Notes: generated from the sequence alone by a model not told the origin. Positions 52,830 through 62,087 are shown, counted from the first letter of the stretch. The stretch: 64,000 nt of DNA from Psococerastis gibbosa (GCA_963971405.1 OZ020485.1:50279469-50343468), one strand, 5' to 3'. Numbers and translations: made by a program.

Positions 52830-55800
52830 ATGCTTGATGCATTCAAAATGGACGAAGAAATCCAGGAAGCTGTCATTAAAGAAGAATTGGGTGAGTTACT
52901 CGGCCTTAATAAAGAACCGGTACGAGTGAAGTGTTCTGTTAATTAGTATTAGTACTACCCGACCACAACAGGATGGCTTTTGGAACACTTAGTTCTTGCG
53001 AAAACGTATATACATATATGATCCCACACTCAAACTCTTGGAGGCAAATTGCTATATAATAATCCGTTTAAAAAAATTTCTCAATTACATTGCTTACTCT
53101 TACATGCAGTAGGCCTACCTAGGTAGAACAGACAATGGTGAATAGTTCCCCCGTGAAGTGTGAGAAGTCGATGGTTTGTTTACAAAGTTGTAATAATAAT
53201 ATGTAAAAGATATAGGCCTATATTGTTATTCCCAGTTTAAACATCCTTGTTTTTTTTTTATTGCGCCATAGCTTTAGGCTTCCGCCATCAGCATTCTTGC
53301 AGCCCAATGGGAGACATAACTTGGTGAGCCTCTGCTCTGTTTCTTGGGCTGCTGGAGAAAGTGTAGATGGTTGACAATAACTATATGAGATTTCTCTTCA
53401 CACAATCTCTGCGTCCAGGGGATACGACAAGGACGCGATCTACTTGACATCCTTATTGTTTCATATTCAATGTACCAACTAATAAAATAATTAACACTGG
53501 ACTGAACACAATCTGACTTTGGGTCTTGGTATTCTGACAGTTTTATATGCTGGTGTGTTTCAGTGGAAGTTGACCTAGCCGGGTTTGCTGAACCAAATGG
53601 GGAAGCTGAACTAGCCGCTACTGACGGTAATGTACACATACAGTCTATCTTTATTGAAAACAAATTATTTTTTTCTGTGAGCTTTTCACGTGTCCATTCG
53701 GATACAAATTTTCTTGCAGTTTTTTTTTCAGTACCCACCATTCGACCATATTTAAAACTATTTATGAAACAAAAGCACGTTGTAAAAATTTTGTCAAATT
53801 GTGCCACACTCTTTGTAGATCATCCTCAATCTGATTTTTGAATCTCATCCTTTAGTCACATCTTCTCCATTACCACCAAGGTCCGGGTCGGGTCTGGATT
53901 AACCAATCCTGGCAATATTTCTTATATAGAATTTCGATATCAAATTTACTAAGAAACACCAATTAGCCACAGTTTTGAAACTCCTGACATCCTCAGTGAC
54001 CGTCATTTTTAACAAATCAAATTTCATAACTGGCCGATCGGTACCAGTGATCGCACCTGTAAATCAAAGCGTAGAGGAACGCATCCTCTAGATTATGACA
54101 CCTTATTTATTGCTCGACAATCTATATTTCATGAGAAATTTGGCTTTGTCGCAAAAATGGGAACTGGAGGGCTTCATTCGCCAACGAATAAATTTAAGTA
54201 TCATTTTTACGCATTTAATTACTGCGACCACAGCTAGATAATAGCTCCAAACCGTACATTTCCAGGTCTTAACTAGATCTTACTAAAGATACGTGCAGCT
54301 AGTTACTGTTCAGGTCATGACATGTAGAGTAGTGGTACGGGTTCTAACTTTCACCCGAAAGGCTGTTCGTTCGAACCCTACGCTTCCTAAATTTTCTGGC
54401 CATGCTTCGGAGGGCATGTAAAGCAGGTGGTCCCGGGCCTTCCTAGTTGAGTGTAAGAGAGGGCTTTATAGCCCTAACTCCGCCAGGTCGGCTTAGTAAT
54501 AGAGCAAAAAGTCCTATCTATTTCTAATCTATTTATTTAGATAAAGAACTTCCCTAAAAGGAAACGCAAAAGTGGGCTTCCCCCTTACTGTGAATGGCGT
54601 GGATAATATTATATGCTCCAACGCTATGAATATTCACCCTTATTGCACATTCCGGGTGTATTGGAACAATATTCCATTCAATAAATGTGGGTCGAAAAAA
54701 AATTGTAACATGGATTAACAAAAATTCCAATTCAATAGTAGATTCGATCCAATGCGAGGCGCTTCTTCAATTCGATCGAATATTATTGTAAATAAAACAA
54801 CCAAGGCAACCAATGCATACTTGGTAATACATACATAGATCGCTTATGCCACAAGCTTAATATGTACTACTAAAACGTGATGGGTTAAAAAAATTTGAAA
54901 AAAAAATTTTTTTCTATTCAAAACGGAAAATTTGCTAGGGAAAGCAACCTCTTTGGTTTTGTTACTTTATTTTTACACTTAAAACATAAAAATGTCCAAA
55001 AAAATTATTTCTCTGCAACGGCTCCAACGGTTCCTTATAAATTCACTTATTTTAAAGTAGTCTTTATTAATGTTAACAAAACGCAATAGTACGCGTGCTC
55101 CTTGGTAGTTTTTTCTGGGGGAAAAAAATACTAAATTTTCATGAAAAATGACAAAACTAACTTTGCTGCAGAATCTTTCTATTGATGCTATCTAACGTCA
55201 GGTATGTTCTAAGTGTAAAAATAGAGTAACAAAACCGAAGAGGTTGCTTTTCCAAGCAAAGTTTTGATTTTGAATAAAAAAAAATATTTTTGAAAAAATT
55301 GTTGTTTCTATAATTGAAAGGCAATAGTCGGAGCCATTTTTGAAATTTAATTCTTTATTCGTATTTCATGTGTTGTTCTTTCAGATGTGTTGGGGTTAGT
55401 GCAGGTCAAGGAGGCGGAGGTCAGCGATGGGGAAGAGCAGGCTAGTACGTCATTTGAAACCTCTGAAGGACGTGGACCAAACTGCTGTATAATATGTAAC
55501 AAAGTGCTTACAACTAAAAGGGGCCTGCAAATACATTACAGAATACATACTGGGGAGAAACCCTATAAGTGCCAATGCTGTGACAAACGTTTCATGGCCA
55601 GCAGTAATCTCCAGCATCATATGAGAACACATAAGGGGGAAAGGCCTCACTGCTGTCAGACATGTGGTAAAGTGTTCACTACTAAACAGAACCTGCGGTT
55701 TCATATGATAATACATACTGGTGAGAAACCCTATCAGTGTCAACAGTGTTACTTATGTTTCGCACGGCCAAAGGGTCTGCGGTATCATATGAAAAAACAT

Positions 55801-56190
55801 ACTGGGGAAAAACATTACTGTACAATGTGTGATAAATTGTTCACAACTAAACATAAGCTGCAAATACATGTAAGATCACATACTGGGGAGAAACCTTACC
55901 AGTGCGATCGCTGTGATAAACGTTTTATACAACAGGTCAGTCTGCAGTATCATATGTCAACCCATACAGGGGAAAGATTACACAGTTGTACAATATGTGG
56001 AAAAGCGTTCATCAGTAAAAGTCACCTGAATAGGCATGTTAAGACTCATGGCGGGGAAAAGCCCTTTCAGTGTGAGAGTGAGACCTGCGGTAAAAGTTTC
56101 GATTCTAAATGCCACTTGCCACAGCATGTGTCGTGCCACGCGGGAGAGAAGGAGTTTGAGGGTGATACTTCTTTCATTAAGTTAGTTTGA
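52830..56190 (+). CDS. C2H2 zinc-finger gene ZF-4, three exons
   Basis: 309 aa. Exon 1 52830-52890 (MLDAFKMDEEIQEAVIKEEL), exon 2 53564-53626, exon 3 55385-56190; phase-1 introns, length divisible by three. The upstream of two in-frame ATGs is chosen because ATAGAACAAATG aligns with the ZF-1 start. IKEE keeps the ψKxE motif. Exon 2 is 18 bp longer than in the paralogues (extra six codons, near GFAEPN). Exon 3 opens DVLGLVQVKEAEVSDGEEQ. It has eight fingers: those equivalent to 5 and 6 are absent, removed in frame. Intron 2 holds a family C SINE and an inverted-repeat element. H4 and an exact E2F-like site lie upstream. Confidence 0.87.
54316..54540 (+). repeat. tRNA-Glu-derived SINE, family C copy 4 (best head)
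   Basis: Plus-strand copy: TAGAGTAGTGGTACGGG (A box), CTTTCACCCGAAAGGC (anticodon-arm-like), GTTCGTTCGAACCCTAC (B box), then the shared body to GCTTAGTAATAGAGCAAAAA and a TTTA-rich tail. In ZF-4 intron 2. Confidence 0.88.
54915..55310. repeat. Inverted-repeat element in ZF-4 intron 2
   Basis: GCAACCTCTTTGGTTTTGTT, ACTTTATTTTTACACTTAAAA on the left is mirrored by TAAGTGTAAAAATAGAGTAAC, AAAACCGAAGAGGTTGC on the right. The interior matches parts of the 34.8 kb and 51.7 kb repeat. Looks like a MITE-type element or a repeat pair in opposite orientation. Confidence 0.65.
55385..56190 (+). other. ZF-4 exon 3: eight C2H2 fingers
   Basis: Fingers 1-4, then 7-10 of the ancestral order. Finger 4 has CYLCF in place of CDKRF. 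The last finger has C-X4-C (CESETC), apparently from duplication of the GAGAGT/GTGAGA motif, which may spoil zinc binding. It ends FEGDTSFIKLV and TGA. Confidence 0.9.
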
Positions 56191-56640
56191 GTACCCATGT
56201 GAGAAGTCAAGGGGAAGTGAAACCTTACCGGTGGAAGGTATTTTGTAAAAGGGCCTATGGGAAAGGAACCCTATTACAGTCTCGTTAGAACCCACACGGA
56301 GGACATGTCCTTTCACTCTCAACGCTGTGACAAATGGTTTACAAGTCAACTTTGATTGCAAGATCATCCATTATGGAAATGGGCTACACAGTAGTGCCCG
56401 TGTGGTAATAAATTTACTGAAAAAATGACCGACTACGTCACGTCAATACCCACTCGATGAAGATTTCATATGAGTGTGGTGTTTGCAACAGTGTCTCCGT
56501 AAGCTTATATACAGCAAGACAGCCCAAGTATGGACTTCTTCCTACTCACACTAGGCCCTGTAGTGCTACGGCTGTGAGGCTGTAAGTTGGAAATAATGTA
56601 ATATATTACATTACATTGGAACCAGCATGAAAATTGAATA
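56191..56640 (+). pseudogene. Decayed extra fingers and 3' flank of ZF-4
   Basis: Worn finger pieces (RCDKWFTSQL in one frame, ECGVCNS in another), then a 3' flank shared with 36180-36350. AATAAA at 56637-56642 may be the polyadenylation signal. Confidence 0.7.
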
Positions 56641-57041
56641 AATTATGAGTCTTTATGGTGTTGTATTATGTTCTGAATGCACATCAGTCGTATAGTAGAT
56701 TGCTTTTGGCAAACCCAATCAAACATTAGGACTTATCACTTATCCGCGGGTTGCAATATGAAAGAGATCTATTCCTGGGTTGCCGCATGAGACTAGGTAT
56801 GTAACTCTGCAGTGCGGACGTCTTTTATAAGTCACAAAATAAATCTAACGGGTCAGCGGATTAAATGGTCAATGAATCAGATCCCAAATACTGTTCTTGA
56901 TCGATCCTACAATTTGACTGAGGCGGAGAATCTGCACCGCACCCGTGTTCGCTAACAGATCCTCTGTGTAGTGTAGGGTATCCCGCCGAAGGCCTCGAGC
57001 TGTCAGAAAACTTAAAAGCGTCGTTTCTAGCAGGTTCGGTG

Positions 57042-57224
57042 CAAGGGTGGATCCAGCCGAAAATTTAGGGGGGGGGGGGTTACAAGTTTTTTTAAAGATA
57101 AAAAGGTAATTTTTTTGTTGAAAAGTTTAGTTTCATTCAATTTTTTTTTACTAGGTATCTTATGTATTTACTCATTTGGGGGGGGGGGGGGGCATGAACC
57201 CCGTGGATCCTGGATCCGCCATTG
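57042..57224. mobile_element. hAT-type MITE (183 bp, TSD GTTCGGTG)
   Basis: Ends CAAGGGTGGATCCAG and CTGGATCCGCCATTG; perfect 8 bp duplication GTTCGGTG at 57034-57041 and 57225-57232. Long G runs lie inside both ends. Confidence 0.92.
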
Positions 57225-57250
57225 GTTCGGTGTGGGTAGTAGTAGTAGCA

Positions 57251-57650
57251 GGCGCCCATTCCACCGACCGGCTAGGGCTATTTACAAAAACGGTGACATT
57301 CAAGACTTAGGTGGCGTTTCCACCCTCCCACGCTTCGGCTTGAGGGGGCACAGGTTATTTCACGTTCATTTTGTTGAGAAATATACGGTTTTTCTATTCT
57401 ATTCTATTTGCAGAATGCAAATGACATTGACGGAAATTAGAATTTTTGTTTTTTTAGAAATCTATTAAAATGTTTGTACTTAACATATCCCATGACGCCA
57501 TTTTTTAATTTTAGTTTGTTTGTTAGTGATTTAACTGTAATATCATTGATCAATTTTAACTATGGCATAGAGGAAAATAAACATTTCCGTCAATTCTGCA
57601 ATGCGAGGTCGGTGGAAACCCCGCCTAAGTCATGAATGTCTGCTACCACG
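57251..57650. mobile_element. Foldback element, sister of H2, right end truncated
   Basis: Starts GGCGCCCATTCCACCGACCG and shares the H2 interior (CATATCCCATGACGCCATTT, ATCAATTTTAACTATGGCAT) in the opposite order. It lacks the hAT and LTR insertions found in H2 and so keeps both empty sites. The right arm stops at GTCTGCTACCACGAC, where LINE sequence begins. Confidence 0.82.
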
Positions 57651-57653
57651 ACA

Positions 57654-58195
57654 CTACCACAACATCCACTTCCACTGTCAGAATCATTAGATTTTTTAAA
57701 CGTGTTGACCCCCAGCCTCCTAATTTAAAAGTATGTTGTACATTCATTGGCCTGAGCATACTAACGGTACCTAGCCTGTATATTTTGCACGTGGCTATGT
57801 ATGTTCACAAAAATTTAAGCAGTATCCAGCGGGTAGAACATGTCCGCAATGATGGAACGAGGTCAAGGTCAAACTTGGTTGCCATGCAACACAAAACCCG
57901 GCGGGACGAATGTAAGCCGTCTTTTATCGGTGTGCGCATATATAACAAACTGCCCAAGCCCAATTAAATAAAGTCAGCCACGAACTTGGCAGAGTTCAGA
58001 AGGAGTTTGAAGTGTTGCCTTATTCAAAGGACATTGTACAACATTCAGGAGTTTTTTTGAATAAGGAAGCACTTTGAACTTTTCTTTGGATTCTGTTAAG
58101 TTCTTGACTGCATTGTACAATGTGTTAACATTTATTATATACGCTATTGTATTGAAAATCGGTGCAATATAGACTTTCTATTCTATTCTATGTGT
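57654..58195 (+). repeat. LINE 3'-end fragment (CR1/Jockey-like)
   Basis: Encodes the C-terminal LINE segment LSILTVPSLYILHVAMYVHK and IGVRIYNKLPKPN, stop at 57965-57967, then a ~230 bp 3' region ending with TTCTATTCTATTCTATG-like repeats. It truncates the foldback element on its left. Confidence 0.75.
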
Positions 58196-58288
58196 TGTAA
58201 CTGAAAGTCCAGGCTAAACTCCCTTAAAAAATATGTTAAATACGTAATAACATAAACATGGTAAACTTTTATCTTTCCCATGCAGGTA

Positions 58289-58299
58289 ATGGCGGGAAG
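58289..58299 (+). promoter_or_regulatory. E2F-like site, ZF-5 promoter
   Basis: ATGGCGGGAAG keeps the GGCGGGAA core, preceded by GCAGGTA and followed by TATTATGTTGGCAGTGGCC. Unlike in ZF-1, ZF-2 and ZF-4, the hairpins lie between this block and the start codon. Confidence 0.5.
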
Positions 58300-58397
58300 A
58301 AAATGGTTAAATTTTATTATGTTGGCAGTGGCCAGTGTTTAAAATTTAATTTTTTAATAAATAACATCACAGAATAATATGAATAACATAATAATAT

Positions 58398-58540
58398 GGC
58401 GGGTATTCCATATACTTACAACGTCAATGAAAATTATGAAATTGAAGGTGGTAGCAGAATTTTTAGTATGTCTTTAATGTCTGCTACCACCTTCAATTTC
58501 ATAATTTTCATTGACGTTGTACGTATGTGGAATGGGCACC
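58398..58540. mobile_element. Palindromic foldback element H5a (ZF-5 promoter)
   Basis: 143 bp hairpin: tip GGCGGGTATTCCATATAC / GTATGTGGAATGGGCACC, arms ACGTCAATGAAAATTATGAA plus ATTGAAGGTGGTAGCAGA and their complements. The unpaired centre is only ~20 bp. Confidence 0.92.
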
Positions 58541-58543
58541 TAA

Positions 58544-58685
58544 GGGGGGTATTCCACATACGTACAACGTCAATGAAAATTATGAAATTGATGGTGGCAG
58601 CAGACATTTTTACATACTAAAAATTCTGCTGCCACCATCAATTTCATAATTTTCATTGACGTTGTACGTATGTGGAATACCCTCC
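58544..58685. mobile_element. Palindromic foldback element H5b (ZF-5 promoter)
   Basis: 142 bp hairpin three bases after H5a: tip GGGGGGTATTCCACATAC / GTATGTGGAATACCCTCC, arms almost perfectly complementary and nearly the same as in H5a (one shared change, GAAGGTGGT to GATGGTGGC, present on both arms). It ends 125 bp before the ZF-5 ATG. Confidence 0.92.
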
Positions 58686-58810
58686 TTCGTAACATAACAA
58701 TAACATGGTTGATGGTGAGGTGAATTGGTGATCTGATCTGTCATCGGGCCTGGCGTCTGATTAATGTTTATTTTGATTTACCTACATAATAATTGTTTGA
58801 TATATTAGAT

Positions 58811-60233
58811 ATGGATCTAGTTATCACGGAAGTAGTTGTAAAGAAAGAATTGGGTGAGTACCTAAGTACCCAGTGCTATTACTTATAAAATATGCCATGA
58901 CAAAGAGCCTTCCCGATTTTCCCCCCCAAAACACCGGGAATAATAATATATTATAAAAGACGATCGTTTGTGATGTGAGCACCTCTATAGGCTGGCCATG
59001 CTGGCTGGTCTTCCACGTCTGAACCGGAAGTCTCTTAGGCCCGGTACACACGGCCGATTCTTTTTTCTAATGCAGAGTGCGGAATGACCTTTTGTGCGGC
59101 CAGCTTCCCAAGGGTACTAGCCCTAAGGCTACAGTGGAAAAGACGTCGGCAATCGCGACTCCAATTTACCGACTACCGGAACTTTGCCAGTTACTCACTG
59201 GCATACCACTACAAAGACGCCATACACCCCATTGAAATGGTTTTCCATATACCCGGGAGTTATAAGCTTTAAATAAAAATAAAAAATCAGTATCACGCTG
59301 CACCGTGTCGCCTGCACTTGCCGAGTCAATTCTTATCATTTTAAAAGAATTCATAACCCTTATTACTTTATCGTTTATCAACTATTGCCTACTATACATA
59401 AATTTCGGTTGTTTTAATTTATTATCTTCGAATAGTGCAAATCCAGGGTCATATGAGCTAAATAGGCACTCTATAGAGTCATTTCACTGTCCTTACCTTA
59501 CTAAAAAATTAAAGTAATTCCGTGTTATTATTAGACTTAGAACAATTGTTTTTATTAATTATTAATAAGAGGGCAATTTAAATGCATTTTGCCCTGCTGC
59601 CGGTTCAGGATCTTTATCAGCATTACCCGAGCAGTTCTTGCAAAACTTAGCTGTCAAGTTGAATATTATTATTATTATTAATATTATATTATTAAGTTAA
59701 AATATTTTATGCGAATATGCCACTGAATTTTATTACAATATTATTATATATTGCAGTATTAAATGGTATAATAATTTGTATATACGCAATATAGGCAAAC
59801 ATGTATGTAATATAGTGAACTCATTGACCTATTCGGCTAGATATGTCTGCGAACAGCTACACAACTATAGTTCAATAGTTGTGTACTTGTGGATCCAACC
59901 TGTCTAGCAATACGAATCTTGTCAAAAAGCATATAAGTCGAGGGTTTTGCAGACACTTGTCGGGCTGGTGGTCCAGCGGTTAAATCGATGCCCTGGATAG
60001 GCGTAGATCGTGGGTTCGAATCCCGCTAGTAATTTTTTTCTAAATCCTCTAATTTCGGTTATGCCACTATATAAAACACATTGATGTTCCCTATTATTTT
60101 CATTTATATTTATTTATATCATTTATAATCATTTGGCTGACTACAATCTGATGGCGTTCTCACAGCTTAACATATTGATTTGTTGCAGAGGAATTTGAGC
60201 CAGCCGATGAAGCAGGACTAGCCGCTACTAGTG
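58811..60233 (+). CDS. C2H2 zinc-finger gene ZF-5, exons 1 and 2 only
   Basis: Exon 1 58811-58853 (MDLVITEVVVKKEL) and exon 2 60189-60233 (EEFEPADEAGLAATS) have the same lengths, phases and donors (GTGAGT, GTAATG) as the paralogues. VKKE still fits ψKxE. No finger array is found between 60234 and the end of the window. Exon 3 either lies beyond it or has been lost. The following sequence is crowded with retroelements. Functional status is open. Confidence 0.7.
59035..59280. repeat. Family G fragment
   Basis: TAGGCCCGGTACACACGGCC and GACGTCGGCAATCGCGACT match the arms of the element at 36947-37907. Ends unclear. In ZF-5 intron 1. Confidence 0.4.
59958..60110 (+). repeat. tRNA-related SINE, family D copy 2
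   Basis: A box TGGTCCAGCGG, B box GGGTTCGAATCCCGC at 60012-60026, then the body shared with 12385-12560 (AATCCTCTAATTTCGGT). The flanks cannot pair as an acceptor stem, so it is not a tRNA gene. In ZF-5 intron 1. Confidence 0.75.
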
Positions 60234-61140
60234 GTAATGTACATTGACAACTTATTATTTTTTCTGTAAGCTATAACCTAGGTTGAGGAGTAATGTAATG
60301 TTTATTTACAGTAGGTCTTAGAAGATGAATCTTTCCGTAATTGCCAAGATTACCTGTTTGGAATGTAGCTTCGTTATTAACCGGGAATGTGTGGTATTGT
60401 ATAGAATCGGTATATACAGTATGTACTGCACCAAATGAAATGCCTCACAGAACACCCCAGTATCAGTATTACAAAATTACATATCCCAGCAATAAAATTA
60501 TAAACAAAACAAAATTTTATTGTTCAAATGGACTCTAATTAAAAAATTCCTTTTGGCTTCACTTGTTACTTGTTACTTGTCACTTGTTACTTAGCGAGGC
60601 GGCGGTTTTTCCAACACTTATAAATTATATATTGCACTCATTATAATTAAAATATTTTTGCCTAGTCCGCAAATAAAATAAAATGTAATTTGATATATTT
60701 AATTTAAGCAGTAGTGGAGGGGGTGGGGTTATCGCATCAGGCACTGTCAACTTCGCTACTATCTGCTCATTGGCCACCAGCTCCAGGTCGTTAACTACAT
60801 ATTTTTTAAGAGTGATTTTTTTAATTTCAAAGCTCTCCAAACCGTGCAGCAACCTATCTTTGCTGGCCAGTTGAAGAACATTGAAATTAGAAAAACTGGA
60901 CGAATGCCCAAACTCCTTAGGGTCTCGATGCGTTTTTCCCAAGCGTTTAGGAAAAACGTTGCGTTTTAACGTGCATATACACGGCACCCAGTGAGAAAAC
61001 GCACCGGTTAAAACGCTGAAAGCGCTATTTGGAATTCGAAATGAACCGATTTCTTGGACTTGGAGCATGCGTTTTCTCGTCGGTTAGGCGGGCAACATGA
61101 CAAACACAAAATCCCTGTCTATTTCGCAATTTTTGCTTCC
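60234..61140. other. Region after ZF-5 exon 2
   Basis: No ZF sequence. A direct repeat of ACTTGTTACTTGT lies near 60560. A 147-codon minus-strand ORF at 60625-61068 is unrecognised and I do not call it a gene. Confidence 0.4.
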
Positions 61141-61145
61141 ACGAT

Positions 61146-61936
61146 TTGTTTATCCCAAAGAACTTACATAATACACTAGAAGAACCATTGGCGCTAGTGT
61201 CGCATGGTCATTTGACTTCCGCCATTTTTGTGCTCACAGCAGGGGGTATTCTGTATTTTATGCTGAAAACTCTCATCCACCGTGCTAATCGGATTTGTGA
61301 GCCCCAGCAACTACGATCAGAACTCAAACACCTGGATAGAGCATTACAAGCTAACGGTTATACGCCTCAAGCAATCAAGCGAGCTCTCCATCCTAGACTG
61401 AACACTACGGCTGCAGACAGACCCCAACCAATAGGAATGGTGTGTTTGCCCTACATGAAGAAAGTCACGGATCGCATTGGGAAACTGTTCGAACGTCATA
61501 ACATCAAAACAGTGTTCAAGCCTACGCAATAGGTCCAAAGCATGATAAGATCAGCCAAGGATCAGAGATGTGAGGTGTGTACCGAATTCCTTGCTCTTGT
61601 GGTGAAGTATACATAGGTACGACTAAACGCAGCGAAAATACGAGGATAGAAGAACATAAACGAAGCTGCCGCCGTCTACAACCGGAGAAGTCCGCGATTG
61701 CCGAGCACGTAGTAACACAATCTGGACACACGCTGCACTACAAAAAGGCGACTGTCTTGTCACGGGCTACTCAATATTTCCCCAGACTACACAGAGAAGC
61801 TATTGAAATATACAAGCACCAACATAATTTCAACAGAAAGGAAGAAGGCCTAAAGGTGAACAAACTCTGGTATCCGGCGCTGAACAAAACTACAACAAAA
61901 AGGATGACGTCAGCCAATTGGGAAAAAACAAGGTAA
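61146..61936 (+). mobile_element. Decayed Penelope-like element, 3' part with GIY-YIG endonuclease
   Basis: First piece: the post-RT linker with TLIHRANRICEPQQLRSELK and ANGYTPQAIKRAL, ending in a TAG at 61530-61532. Second piece, in another frame: GIY-YIG domain with YRIPCSCGEVYIGTTKR, TRIEEHKRSC, SAIAEHVV and REAIEIYKH. The stop and frameshift make it non-functional. The RT domain is missing upstream, so the element is 5'-truncated. Confidence 0.88.
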
Positions 61937-62050
61937 TGGAAAATCCTCGCTCTCAACACAGCATGCCCCTCTGGGGAACTTCCATGTTGTGTTGAGAGCG
62001 AGCGGATCCTCGCTTTCAACACAACAACAACAACGTCCAGGTAGGTTAGG

Positions 62051-62087
62051 TTGAAGATGTCGACCGCAGATGTTGGCGAAACGTTTG
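62051..62087 (+). ncRNA. Hammerhead-like ribozyme motif of the Penelope-like element
   Basis: TTGAAGA, then a possible stem II (GTCGAC ... GTTGGC, with G-U pairs), then CGAAAC and GTTT. This is the order of the minimal hammerhead core (CUGANGA - stem II - GAAAC) known from Penelope-like elements, with U in place of C at the first core base. It lies ~115 bp after the GIY-YIG reading frame. Activity is doubtful. Confidence 0.45.

Noticed and set aside
53274..53807. 177-codon minus-strand ORF
   Set aside because: It runs antisense over ZF-4 exon 2, whose splice sites and phase are conserved in five paralogues. Its translation looks like no known protein.
59958..60035. Possible tRNA gene
   Set aside because: A and B boxes are present, but the flanks cannot form an acceptor stem, and the downstream body is shared with 12385-12560, so it is a SINE.
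60625..61068. 147-codon ORF on the minus strand
   Set aside because: No recognised domain, no partner exons and low-complexity proline and leucine stretches. It may be a piece of an unknown DNA transposon, but I cannot support a gene.
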